The notes: generated by a model not told the origin, from the sequence alone. Counted from the first letter of the stretch, positions 8,439-17,300 are shown. The stretch is 33,720 nt of DNA from Verrucomicrobiota bacterium (GCA_016871715.1 VHCO01000057.1:1-33720), one strand, 5' to 3'. A program made the numbers and translations.

Positions 8439-8470
8439 ATACGAGCGGTTCATTTACACTCTTCAGTCGC
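8413..8470 (+). pseudogene. 5' remnant of a DUF6516-like gene
   Basis: Starts with ATG at 8413, overlapping the upstream gene by 26 nt. The first ~19 residues (MSPFQSLREYERFIYTLQS) look like the beginning of a DUF6516-type protein, but past about 8470 the frame no longer resembles that family; the DNA there reads better on the minus strand. The junction looks like a rearrangement breakpoint. Confidence 0.4.
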
Positions 8471-8559
8471 AGGGATTCCCGCCGCAGCGACGTCAGCGCT
8501 TCGTTCATGCGCTCAAGTTGCTCCACCGTCTGTGTCAGAATGGCTTCCGTGTTGTTCAT
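8471..8559 (-). pseudogene. 5' remnant of a small helical protein gene
   Basis: On the minus strand from ATG 8559 (or 8568): 'MNNTEAILTQTVEQLERMNE' then 'ALTSLRRE', a helical N-terminus of the kind seen in short antitoxin-like or accessory proteins. After about 8471 the frame runs into sequence that belongs to the plus-strand remnant. It begins 7-17 nt after the PIN gene and so was probably the third gene of that operon before truncation. Confidence 0.35.
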
Positions 8560-8575
8560 CAAGCGCATCGCAGCA

Positions 8576-9011
8576 TTACGGCGCCACTCTTAGCCGGACC
8601 GCAACCGCCAGTGTTCGCTGGCGGCTGTCGAAGGACACAAACTCGACGGCACGCACCGCTCGCGCAGCCGCCACATGCAGAATGTCGAGACTCCGTGCAC
8701 CGATGGCCGCGGAGTGGCGTTCACTGAAGCGCGTGGCGAGGCGAAACGCCACCGGCCATTGCACCGTGGTCTTCACCAAGCGACCACTGCGAACGTCGCT
8801 CTCCAAGTTCCGCCACGCCGCCGCCTCGTCCGCGGATGTGAACAGCCCCCCGGAAAACGCCCAGCTTCAACGCATTTCGAACCTCCAGCCGATGTAACGA
8901 CGTGAATACAAGCGGCACTCCTGTCCGCGACAACCACGCCTTGGCCTGCCCGGTGTTCGCATCCGTGACGTAGCGGGAGACGAGGAAGCTGCTGTCCGCG
9001 TAGTGGTTCAC
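8576..9011 (-). pseudogene. VapC-like PIN-domain toxin gene with a frameshift
   Basis: Read in two frames, the minus strand encodes a full PIN domain. The first part (GTG at 9011, or TTG at 9014) gives 'NHYADSSFLVSRYVTD' and 'FTSLHRLEVRNALKLGVFRG'. The second part gives 'LESDVRSGRLVKTTVQW', 'RSLDILHVAAA' and 'FVSFDSRQRTLAVAV'. The expected acidic residues are all present: D of YADSS, E of LEVRN, D of SLDIL and D of FDSRQ. The frames join if one base is removed from the six-C run at 8846-8851 (six G on the coding strand). PIN toxins of this type are ribonucleases controlled by the upstream antitoxin. It may be a true pseudogene, a phase-variable gene, or a sequencing error. Confidence 0.7.
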
Positions 9012-9016
9012 CAAGC

Positions 9017-9241
9017 TCAGAACGACGTCTCCAAGCGCTCCAACTGGACCAGATTGGGCAGCACCCGGTTACCGAAAATGCGTTTGGCCCGCGCTTCGAC
9101 GTCCGGCCACTTGACACGCATCTTCCGTCCGTTCGATTGGCTCGCAGTCTCATCCATTAGTGTCAGGACGGACAACAAGAACCTCTGCCGTTCGCGCTCG
9201 GGCAACGCCTTGACCTGCTTGAGTAATTCAACCGAGCTCAT
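9017..9241 (-). CDS. Small antitoxin-like protein upstream of the PIN gene
   Basis: A 74-residue product (MSSVELLKQVKALPERERQR...) with helical N-terminus and a basic middle (GRKMRVKWPDVEARAKRIFG). It precedes the PIN-domain gene with a gap of a few bases, the usual antitoxin-toxin order. The role is inferred from position and size. It has its own candidate leaderless promoter. Confidence 0.6.
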   Translation of the reverse strand: MSSVELLKQVKALPERERQRFLLSVLTLMDETASQSNGRKMRVKWPDVEARAKRIFGNRVLPNLVQLERLETSF

Positions 9242-9247
9242 GGCCTA

Positions 9248-9276
9248 ACCATAGGCAGCCCTTTGACGGACCACAA
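9248..9276 (-). promoter_or_regulatory. Candidate promoter of the antitoxin-PIN operon
   Basis: On the minus strand TTGTGG (9271-9276), 17-nt spacer, TATGGT (9248-9253); the -10 ends 6 nt before the ATG at 9241, with no Shine-Dalgarno. Confidence 0.5.
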
Positions 9277-9382
9277 GTGCTGCGTTCAGGCGACAACCTG
9301 TGCCGATTCGCTGACGTCTGCGGAGCGAGACTCTACCCGGGTAATTGACACTGGACCGAGTTGTCCACCCGCACGCCGCAGG

Positions 9383-9835
9383 TCAGCGGTTCGTTGTGCA
9401 GGCCTGGACAAACCGAACGAAGTCGTCGTCCTGGAGCCAGCGCAGGTCGTTCCAGACAGCGGCTGGAATGGGCAAGCGGAAGAACGCCCCGACGTCTTTG
9501 CGGAGGCCTTGAAGCTGAACCAGCATGCCGCTCTCGAGCGCAGCGTGCACGCTCGCCAGGTGCAGGATCAGCAGGGTGACGAACAGTTGTTCGTCACTCG
9601 TGACCGGGTTCTTGGTCAGGTCGGCGGCCGGGTCAAGGACGCGCGCGAGGTCCGGACGTTTGTAGAGCTGCGTCCAGATGTCGCGGTGCTCGTGCGTGAT
9701 GGCGATCAGGTTGCCAACCCGCCGGACTTTGGCATCGATCCGAAGCGAAACCGCAGTGAAAACCAGTCCGCCAACGATGCCGGCGCTTTGCAGCAAGACG
9801 AACCAGTTTTGGTCAAGCCAATGGAGAAACCCCAT
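9383..9835 (-). CDS. Single-pass membrane protein, function unknown
   Basis: A 150-residue product. Residues ~11-32 (FVLLQSAGIVGGLVFTAVSL) form one transmembrane helix near the N-terminus. The rest is cytoplasmic and helical, with 'KVRRVGNLIAITHEHRDIWT' and 'YKRPDLARVLDPAADL', a pattern I have met in conserved hypothetical membrane-anchored proteins of varied bacteria. The good promoter directly before the start supports a real gene. It faces the opposite way to the RadC-type gene upstream. No function can be assigned. Confidence 0.65.
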   Translation of the reverse strand: MGFLHWLDQNWFVLLQSAGIVGGLVFTAVSLRIDAKVRRVGNLIAITHEHRDIWTQLYKRPDLARVLDPAADLTKNPVTSDEQLFVTLLILHLASVHAALESGMLVQLQGLRKDVGAFFRLPIPAAVWNDLRWLQDDDFVRFVQACTTNR

Positions 9836-9843
9836 TGGCCATT

Positions 9844-9873
9844 ATTTTACCCCGTTCCCGCGCGCACGGTCAA
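9844..9873 (-). promoter_or_regulatory. Strong candidate promoter of the membrane-protein gene
   Basis: On the minus strand TTGACC (9868-9873), 18-nt spacer, TAAAAT (9844-9849); the -10 ends 8 nt before the ATG at 9835. No Shine-Dalgarno is present between. Confidence 0.6.
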
Positions 9874-9977
9874 AACGGCGCGGTACACCCTCTTCTCTGT
9901 TGCAGCCGGGATCGACGGACGGATAGCCGCAAGAAACGAAAGGAGGCGAAAAAGGGTCCGCCTCGCCTCTCTACGTC

Positions 9978-10031
9978 ATGACCGAAGCCGACCGGTCGGC
10001 GACGACCGTCCTGCTTCCCGAGGACTACTGA
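9978..10031 (+). CDS. Possible 17-aa leader peptide upstream of the RadC-type gene
   Basis: ATG at 9978 to TGA at 10029-10031 encodes MTEADRSATTVLLPEDY. It stands alone in a 345-bp leader, is followed 7 nt later by a terminator-type hairpin (10039-10072), and is preceded by a GAGGCG...CGCCTC stem. This layout resembles a leader peptide with attenuator, but no run of regulatory codons is present. Confidence 0.25.
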   Translation: MTEADRSATTVLLPEDY

Positions 10032-10038
10032 TCCTCAC

Positions 10039-10072
10039 GGCCTCCTCCCTCACCCGGCGGAGGCCCCTTTTT
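10039..10072 (+). terminator. Terminator or attenuator hairpin upstream of the RadC-type gene
   Basis: GGCCTCC / GGAGGCC stem of 7 bp with a 13-nt loop, followed by CCTTTTT. It lies about 110 nt before the start of the RadC-type gene and after the 17-codon ORF. Confidence 0.55.
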
Positions 10073-10180
10073 GCCCATTCCGCCGCTGACACAAGCCGAA
10101 GGCCAAACGCGCTTGCGGCCGAGATCCGCCCCCTCCCAAACCACCCGGCTCAGCCCGGTTCACCACCAAGGAAACTTATC

Positions 10181-10687
10181 ATGAACCACAACGATCCGTT
10201 CAACCTCAGACCACCCAGACTCCGACGGCGCCGGCAGCCCCAGGAATGGAAGGTCACTTCCCTGCGCGAGTGCCTCATGCCCGAGGACATGCACCTCTGC
10301 GACACACCCGAACGCGCTGTCGCCTACTGGCGGACCCATGTCCAAACCCACCCGCATTTCAACCCGGATTGCGAGTGTCTCGTTGTCCTGGTGCTCAACA
10401 CCCGACGGCGCGTCAAGGGTCACCATCTGGTGTCCATCGGCACGATGGACAGCATCCTCGTCCATCCAAGGGAAGTGTACAGGGTAGCCATCGCGATGGC
10501 CGCCTCCGCCGTCTTGGGGGCGCATAACCATCCCAGCGGCGAGCCCCAACCGTCCGAAGGCGACATCAAAGTCACCCGCGAACTGATCCGGGCCGGGCAG
10601 ATCCTCCGGATCGAGTTCGTCGACCACATCATCGTCGGCAACCCGGGACATCTATCCCTCAGGAATGCTGGGTACTTCTTTGAATGA
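10181..10687 (+). CDS. RadC-type JAMM/MPN-domain protein
   Basis: A 168-residue product. The metal-binding JAMM motif is complete: H115-N-H117-P-S-G then D128 (HNHPSGEPQPSEGD), with 'DHIIVG' later, as in the C-terminal domain of RadC-family proteins. The N-terminal HhH region of full RadC (~220 aa) is absent, as is usual for the short versions on plasmids and integrative elements. The start at 10181 is preceded by AAGGAA at a good distance. It is unlikely to be a housekeeping repair gene; its role is unknown, and anti-restriction or metalloprotease activities have been suggested for the family. Confidence 0.85.
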   Translation: MNHNDPFNLRPPRLRRRRQPQEWKVTSLRECLMPEDMHLCDTPERAVAYWRTHVQTHPHFNPDCECLVVLVLNTRRRVKGHHLVSIGTMDSILVHPREVYRVAIAMAASAVLGAHNHPSGEPQPSEGDIKVTRELIRAGQILRIEFVDHIIVGNPGHLSLRNAGYFFE

Positions 10688-10712
10688 CGCCCCGCAGCAC
10701 GCAACACAGTCT

Positions 10713-10740
10713 GGTTCGCTACCCCGAACGAGGCTTTTTT
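10713..10740 (+). terminator. Weak terminator after the RadC-type gene
   Basis: A 5-bp stem GTTCG / CGAAC followed by GAGGC and a run of six T, about 25 nt after the stop codon. Confidence 0.4.
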
Positions 10741-11057
10741 CTATGCTTTGGGTGCGGCCAGCGCCACGGGGGTCCCGAGGCAGACACCCAGCGCCGACCC
10801 AAACCTGCGTCAACTCGATGTCAGACTCGCCGAAGCTGGGCCGTATACCCGGCATGAAGATGATAGCTGTCCGCCCCAACGAGCCCACCAGCACAGCGCC
10901 AAGACCGGGCCGAACGAGTCCGAGTCTCGCACCTTGCCCTTGTACCGCAATGGTTTACGAATAGTGAACCCGTTTCGGCCTAAGGGAGCGAAGTGCCTGG
11001 CACCGCGCGCGGTGCCCTCAACCGTCCTGCCCCCCACACACGCAGTCCGCACATCCC
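10741..11057. other. Intergenic region, 317 bp
   Basis: No gene, RNA or clear promoter is seen. Overlapping open frames on both strands are GC-driven and lack family features. Confidence 0.4.
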
Positions 11058-11138
11058 ATGAACGGCGATCCCTTTGGCGAGGGCAACAACAGCCCGGGGA
11101 TGCAACGCGACGCAGCAAACCCACCCTGTAACTCATGA
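11058..11138 (+). CDS. Possible 26-aa ORF coupled to the zinc-ribbon-like gene
   Basis: ATG at 11058 to TGA at 11136-11138, encoding a 26-residue polar peptide beginning MNGDPFGEGNNS. Its stop overlaps the start of the next gene as ATGA, the arrangement of translational coupling. No homology is recognised and no Shine-Dalgarno is seen. Confidence 0.25.
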   Translation: MNGDPFGEGNNSPGMQRDAANPPCNS

Positions 11139-11446
11139 ATACATCCCTCGAAATCAGTGACATGCATCCGATCGAAGCCGTTCAACCCGGCGGTTTCGCC
11201 CAAGCCGGAGCTGAAACGCAGACCAGGATCACAATGTGCGAACGGAAGAACCGCTACGACAAGCGCGGCGCGCGCAGCGCCATCAATCGCTTCAAGAAAG
11301 TCCGCGGCCGCCACGGCCGACCCGAGGCCCTTCGCGCCTACCCCTGCCCCTTCTGTGCCGGCTGGCATCTGACCAAGGCTGAGTGCCCCCAGCGCGCTCA
11401 CCGCGCCACGGTCCCGGAGGCGAGCTCGACGGAGGTCCCATTATGA
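11135..11446 (+). CDS. Small zinc-ribbon-like protein, mobile-element type
   Basis: Up to 103 residues; ATGs at 11162 and 11234 are alternative starts. The core is 'CERKNRYDKRGARSAINRFK' followed by 'LRAYPCPFCAGWHLTK': one cysteine upstream and a CPFC pair before a conserved WHLT. This is the pattern of short proteins common in phages and plasmids, in which basic residues and the C..C..WHLT knuckle suggest nucleic-acid binding. Its function is unknown. Confidence 0.6.
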   Translation: MNTSLEISDMHPIEAVQPGGFAQAGAETQTRITMCERKNRYDKRGARSAINRFKKVRGRHGRPEALRAYPCPFCAGWHLTKAECPQRAHRATVPEASSTEVPL

Positions 11447-11477
11447 ATGCCACCCCTATGCCTCAGAGAAGTTCGCG

Positions 11478-12107
11478 ATGTCGGACGCTGTGCTCGAACG
11501 GAAGATCAGGTCCCGCAAGAGCCAATCGGTGTCCGAATCGTTGGCGCACGACCAGGTGCATCACTCCGACCAGGCTGAAGTCTGGGATGGCATTCAGGCC
11601 CTCTACTGCAAGGCAGGATTCTCGTCGCCCACCTCGGCAATGCATGATGTCTTCAAGGCCCGGGCCGACCGGTTGAACGAGTGTCTTCGGGCCTTTCCCC
11701 GTCAGGAAGGACAAGGCGGCCTCTTGGTGATCATCAGCGGCCAAGTGGCGGGCTTCGATATTGTTTCGCGCCCGGAGGTCTATGCCCGGTTGCATGAGAA
11801 GTTGGTCCGAAGCTACGTCCTGGACGCTTTGCTGGAGGAAGCGCAACCGGCGAAACCGGTCGCCGACGGTCCCGAAGTCGCGCGGGCTTTCATTGCATCG
11901 CTGGAGTCGTCGCGGGAGGAGGTGGTCCCGTCCGTGGGATACGGCCAGGATCACCGTTACCATGCCGCCGGCTTGACCGGGAGCGTGCTCGTCCACGGCG
12001 ACCGGTTGATCCACAGGGCCTTCCTCAGTCTCGATCGTCAGGACGCGGGCAACGCTCACGGGCACCTCAGCTTGTTGCGTCGCCGCCGCGCCTCCCGCCA
12101 AGGCTAG
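11478..12107 (+). pseudogene. C-terminal part of an ARPP-1/DUF6569 family gene
   Basis: The ~200 visible residues fit the C-terminal half of ARPP-1 (DUF6569): 'KSQSVSESL...HSDQAEVWDGI', 'SPTSAMHDVFKARADRLNEC', 'GGLLVIISGQVAGFDIVSRP', 'LHEKLVRSYVLDALLEE' and a near-normal end. The N-terminal half of the family is missing. The open frame runs a few codons upstream of the ATG with family-like residues (ASEKFAMSD) before becoming unrelated, which points to truncation by a rearrangement near 11460 and not to a true short gene. No function is known for the family. Confidence 0.6.
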
Positions 12108-12772
12108 CCCCGGAGCACCAAATGAACCCAGCGCCATCGAATGCAGCTCGCTATCGCCCAGCGTCTTGCATGAACAAAGCCGAATGCCAACCGGACGCGC
12201 AGACCAGGCTTCGCGCCTACTGCACCCGAGATTCGCGCGAAAGAAACTGTCAGAACTGGCCGGCCCCGACCGTACCACTCCCTGTGAATGCTAACCTGAT
12301 CCGACTTGGACCGACCGCCGGCGCGCGCTCGCGCCCCGGCTGTAGAGATGGTCGGCTGACCGCCGGAGGCGGAATGGACGGTCGGCAAAGCCGGCCTGCG
12401 CCGGCGGCCAGCGTGAGCGACGCCAGTGGGATTGTGTTCTTCCCCGTAGGGGCTCCATGGGGTCGGTGGGGAACGCAGGGCCAGGATGCGCCGAGCCCAT
12501 GTCAGGCAGGCCTTGAGCTCGAAAACCGCATCCTGCGCCCTGCCACCCGATCCGCGCGACAGCGACGATCACAACGCGGGCCCGTTAACCGGTGGTGGAG
12601 ACGGGCGATGCAATGCGACCAAAGACGAAGTACACTCTGACGGGAACAGCGGTCCGTATGCCCGCTACGGCAGCGCCAACCCGAGCTTGACGCCCTCGCG
12701 GAGCACAGTAGACATGCACTCTCAGCCAGCCGGTAACCGAAGCGATCGGCTGGATGTGCCGAGAGGTACTGA
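12108..12772. other. Intergenic region, 665 bp, upstream of the BREX operon
   Basis: No gene is supported. The open frames on both strands are rich in R, P and G with no domains. It contains short GC palindromes (around 12390-12415). It must hold the main promoter of the defence operon; a weak candidate is listed separately. Confidence 0.45.
12687..12714 (+). promoter_or_regulatory. Weak candidate promoter of the BREX operon
   Basis: TTGACG (12687-12692), 16-nt spacer, TAGACA (12709-12714), about 59 nt before the HTH gene. The -35 is good, the -10 poor. Confidence 0.2.
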
Positions 12773-13078
12773 TTGGCATTTGGGCGGCCCAAGTTGGATT
12801 TACTCGACAGCCCGTGCGGTCGCACTAACCTCCGGGCCAGTGTAACACGTTGGCTTTCTGTTGAGGAAATCGCCGCACACTTGGGCATCAAACCCGACAC
12901 GGTCTACAAGTGGATCGAGCGACGCAACATGGCTGCCCACGAATTGGGGTGGTTGCGGAAGCTCCAGGCCACAGAGGTTGATGAATGGGTGCGGTCGGGG
13001 GCCGTGTCGCAACTGGCCTCCGATGCCAGCGGGGAAGCGGACTACAAATGCGCATGGCGGTCACCCACGACAATGTGA
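12773..13078 (+). CDS. Small MerR/excisionase-type HTH protein at the head of the BREX operon
   Basis: About 101 residues. The central part 'WLSVEEIAAHLGIKPDTVYK', then 'WIERRNMAAHELG' and 'KLQATEVDEWVRSG', is a helix_turn_helix_17 (excisionase-type) winged HTH. No ATG or GTG is available upstream of the domain; the frame opens after a TGA at 12770, leaving TTG at 12773 or 12794 as the possible starts. Its 3' end overlaps brxA by 31 nt, so it is co-transcribed. BREX operons often carry a regulator in this place, usually a WYL protein (BrxR); here a much smaller HTH fills the spot. A repressor role for the operon is inference. Confidence 0.6.
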   Translation: MAFGRPKLDLLDSPCGRTNLRASVTRWLSVEEIAAHLGIKPDTVYKWIERRNMAAHELGWLRKLQATEVDEWVRSGAVSQLASDASGEADYKCAWRSPTTM

Positions 13079-13830
13079 TTGCGGGCCTGGACCCAGACGG
13101 TCTCTGTCTGGCGCGCCTGTCGGCACGGTCTGCGCTCTATACGGACCTTCAGGTTCTGCTACAAGCGAGGCCTGAGCTTCTGTCCACCGCCGACTACCGG
13201 CGAGCGGTTATTGACGAGAACGTGCTGGCCCGTGTTTCGGTCGCTACGCGGAAGAAGGTGTTCAAAGAACTCAAGGGCCGCTACGTGCTGGATGGGCAGC
13301 ATCCTCTTTTCGCTACGTTTCACCACGAATGGGGGCGTTGTGGTTCAGACCAGGAACGTGCGCTGACAGCTTACATGCTGTTCGCGCTGAAAGATCGGAC
13401 AGTCGCGCTCACCAGCATGGAGTGGCTCTACCCGCAACTCCGGCGCGCGCCGTGCGAAGTTCGGATCGGCGATTTGGAGACATTCCTCCGGCAGCTTGGC
13501 AAGGGCGCGCACCCGGAAGTAGCGCGGTGGACACCGATCACGCTGACGCGTGTTGCCCAGCACTACCTGGCCAGCGTGCGGGATTTCGGCTTGGCCACAG
13601 GAACGACACGGAAGCTTGCCGTGCGTCCAGCGCTCTACGGCTGTCCCGTCCGTCTGCTCCTGGCGGCACTCCGGATGTTGCGTGTCCCCCCGCTCCAAGT
13701 TGTCCGCCACGAGGCATTCAAGCTGCTGGGCATCGGGCCAGAGGAAGTCATCGACGCTTTGGCGCAACTGAACCGATGCGGCGGCCTTCGGTTTCGGATG
13801 CAAGCGGATGTGGTGGAAATAGCTGTTTGA
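13048..13830 (+). CDS. brxA: BREX protein BrxA (DUF1819)
   Basis: About 260 residues from ATG 13048 (13054 also possible). Family-like features are 'RSALYTDLQVLLQARPELLS', 'YRRAVIDENVLARVSVATRK', 'LKGRYVLDGQHPLFATFHHE', 'TLTRVAQHYLASVRDFGLAT', typical of DUF1819. BrxA is a small helical DNA-binding protein required in type 1 BREX defence. It overlaps the HTH gene and is followed after 6 nt by brxB. The order brxA-brxB-brxC-pglX-pglZ-brxL identifies the type. Confidence 0.85.
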   Translation: MRMAVTHDNVIAGLDPDGLCLARLSARSALYTDLQVLLQARPELLSTADYRRAVIDENVLARVSVATRKKVFKELKGRYVLDGQHPLFATFHHEWGRCGSDQERALTAYMLFALKDRTVALTSMEWLYPQLRRAPCEVRIGDLETFLRQLGKGAHPEVARWTPITLTRVAQHYLASVRDFGLATGTTRKLAVRPALYGCPVRLLLAALRMLRVPPLQVVRHEAFKLLGIGPEEVIDALAQLNRCGGLRFRMQADVVEIAV

Positions 13831-13836
13831 ACAATA

Positions 13837-14376
13837 ATGGAAGAGGCACTAAGAACAATCACGGTGACCGCGAGCCAGCCTTTTGACCGGGCTGCCGTGA
13901 TGACGGACAATTCCATCCTGCTCATTTATCCGCCCGAGTGGGAGTTGGATTTCCGCGACTTCATTTTCGATCGTTGCCTGCCGGGTCTGAAGAGCGTCGG
14001 CATCTGCTGGGAGGTCCTGGACCTTACCCACTTCCTGTTTGACTGCTTCGAGGCGAAGGAATTGGACGATCTCCAGGCGGACGAGTTCAGGGACTATCGG
14101 CACGTGAGGCAAGGGCTGTCCAAGCGTGTTGAATCGGGATTGTGCAAGGTGCTCCAAAAGGCTTCACAAGAATTCGCTGGGACGAATCTCTTCGTGGTTT
14201 CAACGGTGTCGCTCTTCCCGCTCGTCAAGTTCGGGGACGTGATGGCGAATCTGCGTGATCTTAGGTGCCGGTTGTTCATTGCATTCCCGGGAGAGGAGCG
14301 CGGCGGCAAACTCCACTTCATGAACACCCCCGACGGAGGCAACTACCTGGCGGTGAAGATCACCATCAAGACCTGA
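13837..14376 (+). CDS. brxB: BREX protein BrxB (DUF1788-like)
   Basis: A 179-residue product, a little short for the family (about 200). It reads as DUF1788: 'ILLIYPPEWELDFRDFIFDR', 'WEVLDLTHFLFDCFEAKEL', 'NLFVVSTVSLFPLVKFGDVM' and a C-terminal 'LFIAFPGEERGGKLHFMN...NYLAVKI'. The small alpha/beta fold resembles a nucleotide-binding P-loop-like core without a Walker motif. It is an essential BREX component of unknown activity, thought to act with PglZ. Assignment rests on sequence pattern plus its place between brxA and brxC. Confidence 0.8.
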   Translation: MEEALRTITVTASQPFDRAAVMTDNSILLIYPPEWELDFRDFIFDRCLPGLKSVGICWEVLDLTHFLFDCFEAKELDDLQADEFRDYRHVRQGLSKRVESGLCKVLQKASQEFAGTNLFVVSTVSLFPLVKFGDVMANLRDLRCRLFIAFPGEERGGKLHFMNTPDGGNYLAVKITIKT

Positions 14377-14384
14377 CGTTTGTC

Positions 14385-17300
14385 ATGGCCACCAAAATCA
14401 AAGACCTCATTCGTCGCGACATCGCCGTCAAGGTGGAGGGTGTCGTGAAGGTGTATGACCGCGCGGCGCTCGCCTCGGAAATTCGGGAGTTCGTTGTCAC
14501 CGACAAGATCGAGGAGGAACTCAAGCGCATCCTGGACACCTTCACCCAGGTCAGCGAAACCCTCCGTCGCGGGGGCAGACCGCGCGACGTGATGGGCATT
14601 TGGCTGTCCGGCTTCTTTGGCTCCGGCAAATCCCACGTGGCGAAGGTCCTCGGCTACCTTCTGCAAAACGACACCCTCGAGGATGGTTCGGGCGAGACCT
14701 GCATCGACGCATTCGAAAAGCACCTCTCCGACTCGCCCAAAGGACGCGACATCCGGCTGCGGCTGGCTGAAATCAAAAGGACCACCGTCATCAAGACGGT
14801 CGCCTTTGAAATCCGCAGCCGCCAAAGTCTCAACAATCCAAACTCGGTCGGTGAGATTCTCCTCGGAGAGTTTTATCGGAGCATTGGTTTCTCGGAGAAC
14901 TTTGTCATCGCGCAGTTGGAGCACCGCCTGGCCCGGCGCGGCCTGCTCCCGAAACTGGAGCAAGCCTTCGAGAAGCGCTTTGATGTCTCCTGGCGGAGCG
15001 AGCACGGCCGCGATGATCTCGCAACGGTTCGCCGTCGCCTGGCCAAGGTGTTGCCGGAAGTGGATCCGAAGAGTTTCCCCACCGAGGACGAAGCACTCAC
15101 AGGACTGGATGACGCATTTTCGCATACAAAGATCACCGCCGAGAGCATCGCCGACGAACTGGTCGCCTGGGTGAATGAGCAGAAACCGACGGGCGGCCGG
15201 GTGCAGCACCTGGTCTTTGCGGTGGACGAAATGGGCACCTTCATCGGCGACTCGAACGACAAGATCGGCGAGTTAAACAGCCTGTGCGAAATGATTGGCA
15301 ACAAGGGCAAAGGCAAAGTGTGGATCATCGCCACCAGCCAACAGGACCTCGAGAAGGTGGTGGACCGGACCAATTTCCAGCCCGCCCTCGTCGGCCGGCT
15401 CAATGCCCGCTTCGAACTGAAGCCTCACCTGATTTCCGACGGCATCAACAAGGTGGTCTGCGAGCGCATCCTGAAGAAGCATCCCGCGCGCGAGGGTGAG
15501 TTGCAGAAGGTTTACCAGGACAACGAAGGCTTCCTGGCCCAGCTCTCCGATCTTAAGGCCAGCCGCAGTCTGGGCCTTCTCACGGCCCAGGGCTTGGTGG
15601 ACGCCTACCCGTTCCTGCCCCACCAGATTCAACTGGCCCAGGACATCGGTGAGGCGCTGTCCGGGTTCCGCATCTCCGGCGGGGTGCGCTCGATGATCTC
15701 CGTGGTCATGGAGGCCCTGCAAAAGCTTGCCGCCGCGGACGTCGGGACCTTGGCCAGTTTCGATCAAGTGTTCGATGCGCTGGAAAACGACCTTCTATCG
15801 CAGGAATACCTCGGCGCGTCAGGTGTTCGATCCATCTACGACTCCGCCAAGCGTGTGCCCAAGACCACGCCGGTCCCGGCGGACCGGGTGTTGAAGGTCC
15901 TCTACCTCATCCAGCGCGTTCCTTTTGTTCCGCGGACGGCCGAGAACATGGCGAAGCTGCTCGTCTGTCGGCTCAATGAGAATGTAGCCGCCTTGCGTCA
16001 GCAGGTTGAGGAAACGCTTGCAGCCCTCCAGGCGGCCGGATACGTCGCCCGGGATGAAGCCAGCGGCGAATGGAAGTTCCTGAACGAGCGGGAGCGGACC
16101 ATCGAGCAGGCCATTCAGGAAATGGTCCGGCCCGGCACGCCGCGGTCCATCACCCTGACCGCGATCCGGCAGCAATCGCTCGAAATCGCGAAGAACAGTG
16201 TGATCGCGCGCAAGAACCTGAACAACTACGCGGTCACGCACGGCGCAACGAAGACGCCGTTCAGATTCGGCGTCTTTCTCGACGGCGAGGCGGTGGACAC
16301 GGGGCCGGAACTGGAGGTTGCTTTCGTGGGGCCGATGGCCCCTGGCCGCAAGACCATCATCGAGGAGACCAAACGAGAAAACCAGGCCGCTGGGCCCAAT
16401 GGGCGCAAGGTCTGTTGGGTGGCGGCTGTGCCGGACAAACTCGAACTACGCCTCAAGCGCTACCAAGCGCTGCTCAACGTCACCAGCGACAAGCGGTTCA
16501 CGGACGACCCCTCGAAAGATACGGCGGATGCCCTGTCGGAAAAGCGCAAGGAACGGGACGATCTGGCGCGCACTCTCGCGGGCGATCTGAAGTCGGCCTT
16601 CCTGCAAGGCACACTCTACTACGGCGGCAAGGAAGTGGAACTGGAGAATGCCAGGGACATGGCAGCGGAGCTTCAGACGGCGCTCGGTCAGCAAATCCCC
16701 AACATCTACCCCCGCTTCGCTATTGCGGATAAACCGGTTGATTTCGCCAAGCAAATCAAGGCCCTGCTCAATCCAGCGCAAACCGCGCTCCATACGGTGG
16801 GGCCTGAACTCAACCTCTTCGACACGCAGGGCAGCCTGAACAAGGAATCCGCTCTGGTCGCGACCACGATTGAAGTCATCAAAGACCTGGAGGATGAGGG
16901 CACCGATCCCACCGGGGCGGCTCTGCTCGATTTCGGAGACAACAAGGGCTTCAAGGGATTCGTCCGGGCACCCTTTGGCTGGCCCAGTGAAGTCGTGCGG
17001 CTGGTGCTGGCGGGGTGTTTCCGCGTTGGTGCCATCTACCTGGAGCGCCAGACTGCCACCGGCCCCACGCCACTCTATGACTACAAGGAGGCGCTGGACG
17101 ACTTCACCAAGATCAAGACCTTCGAAAAAACAACGTTCCGCCTGGCCGAGTCGAGCTTGACCGTCGAGCAGATCAAACTGGTCAGCAAGGAACTCATCGC
17201 CATGGGCGTTACCGGCACGCCCGAATCCGGAAACGCCCTGGCAGGCGCAATCCGCCAGTTGGGCGGCAAGCTCCAGGAGGGCGTGCGCGATGCGCAAGTG

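Noticed and set aside
9263..10180. N-terminal extension of the RadC-type protein
   Set aside because: The extra 306 codons are antisense to the membrane-protein gene and its promoter; the ATG at 10181 has a good ribosome-binding site.
11463..12278. 271-codon minus-strand frame
   Set aside because: It lies opposite the ARPP-1 fragment, which carries the family pattern; the minus frame has none.
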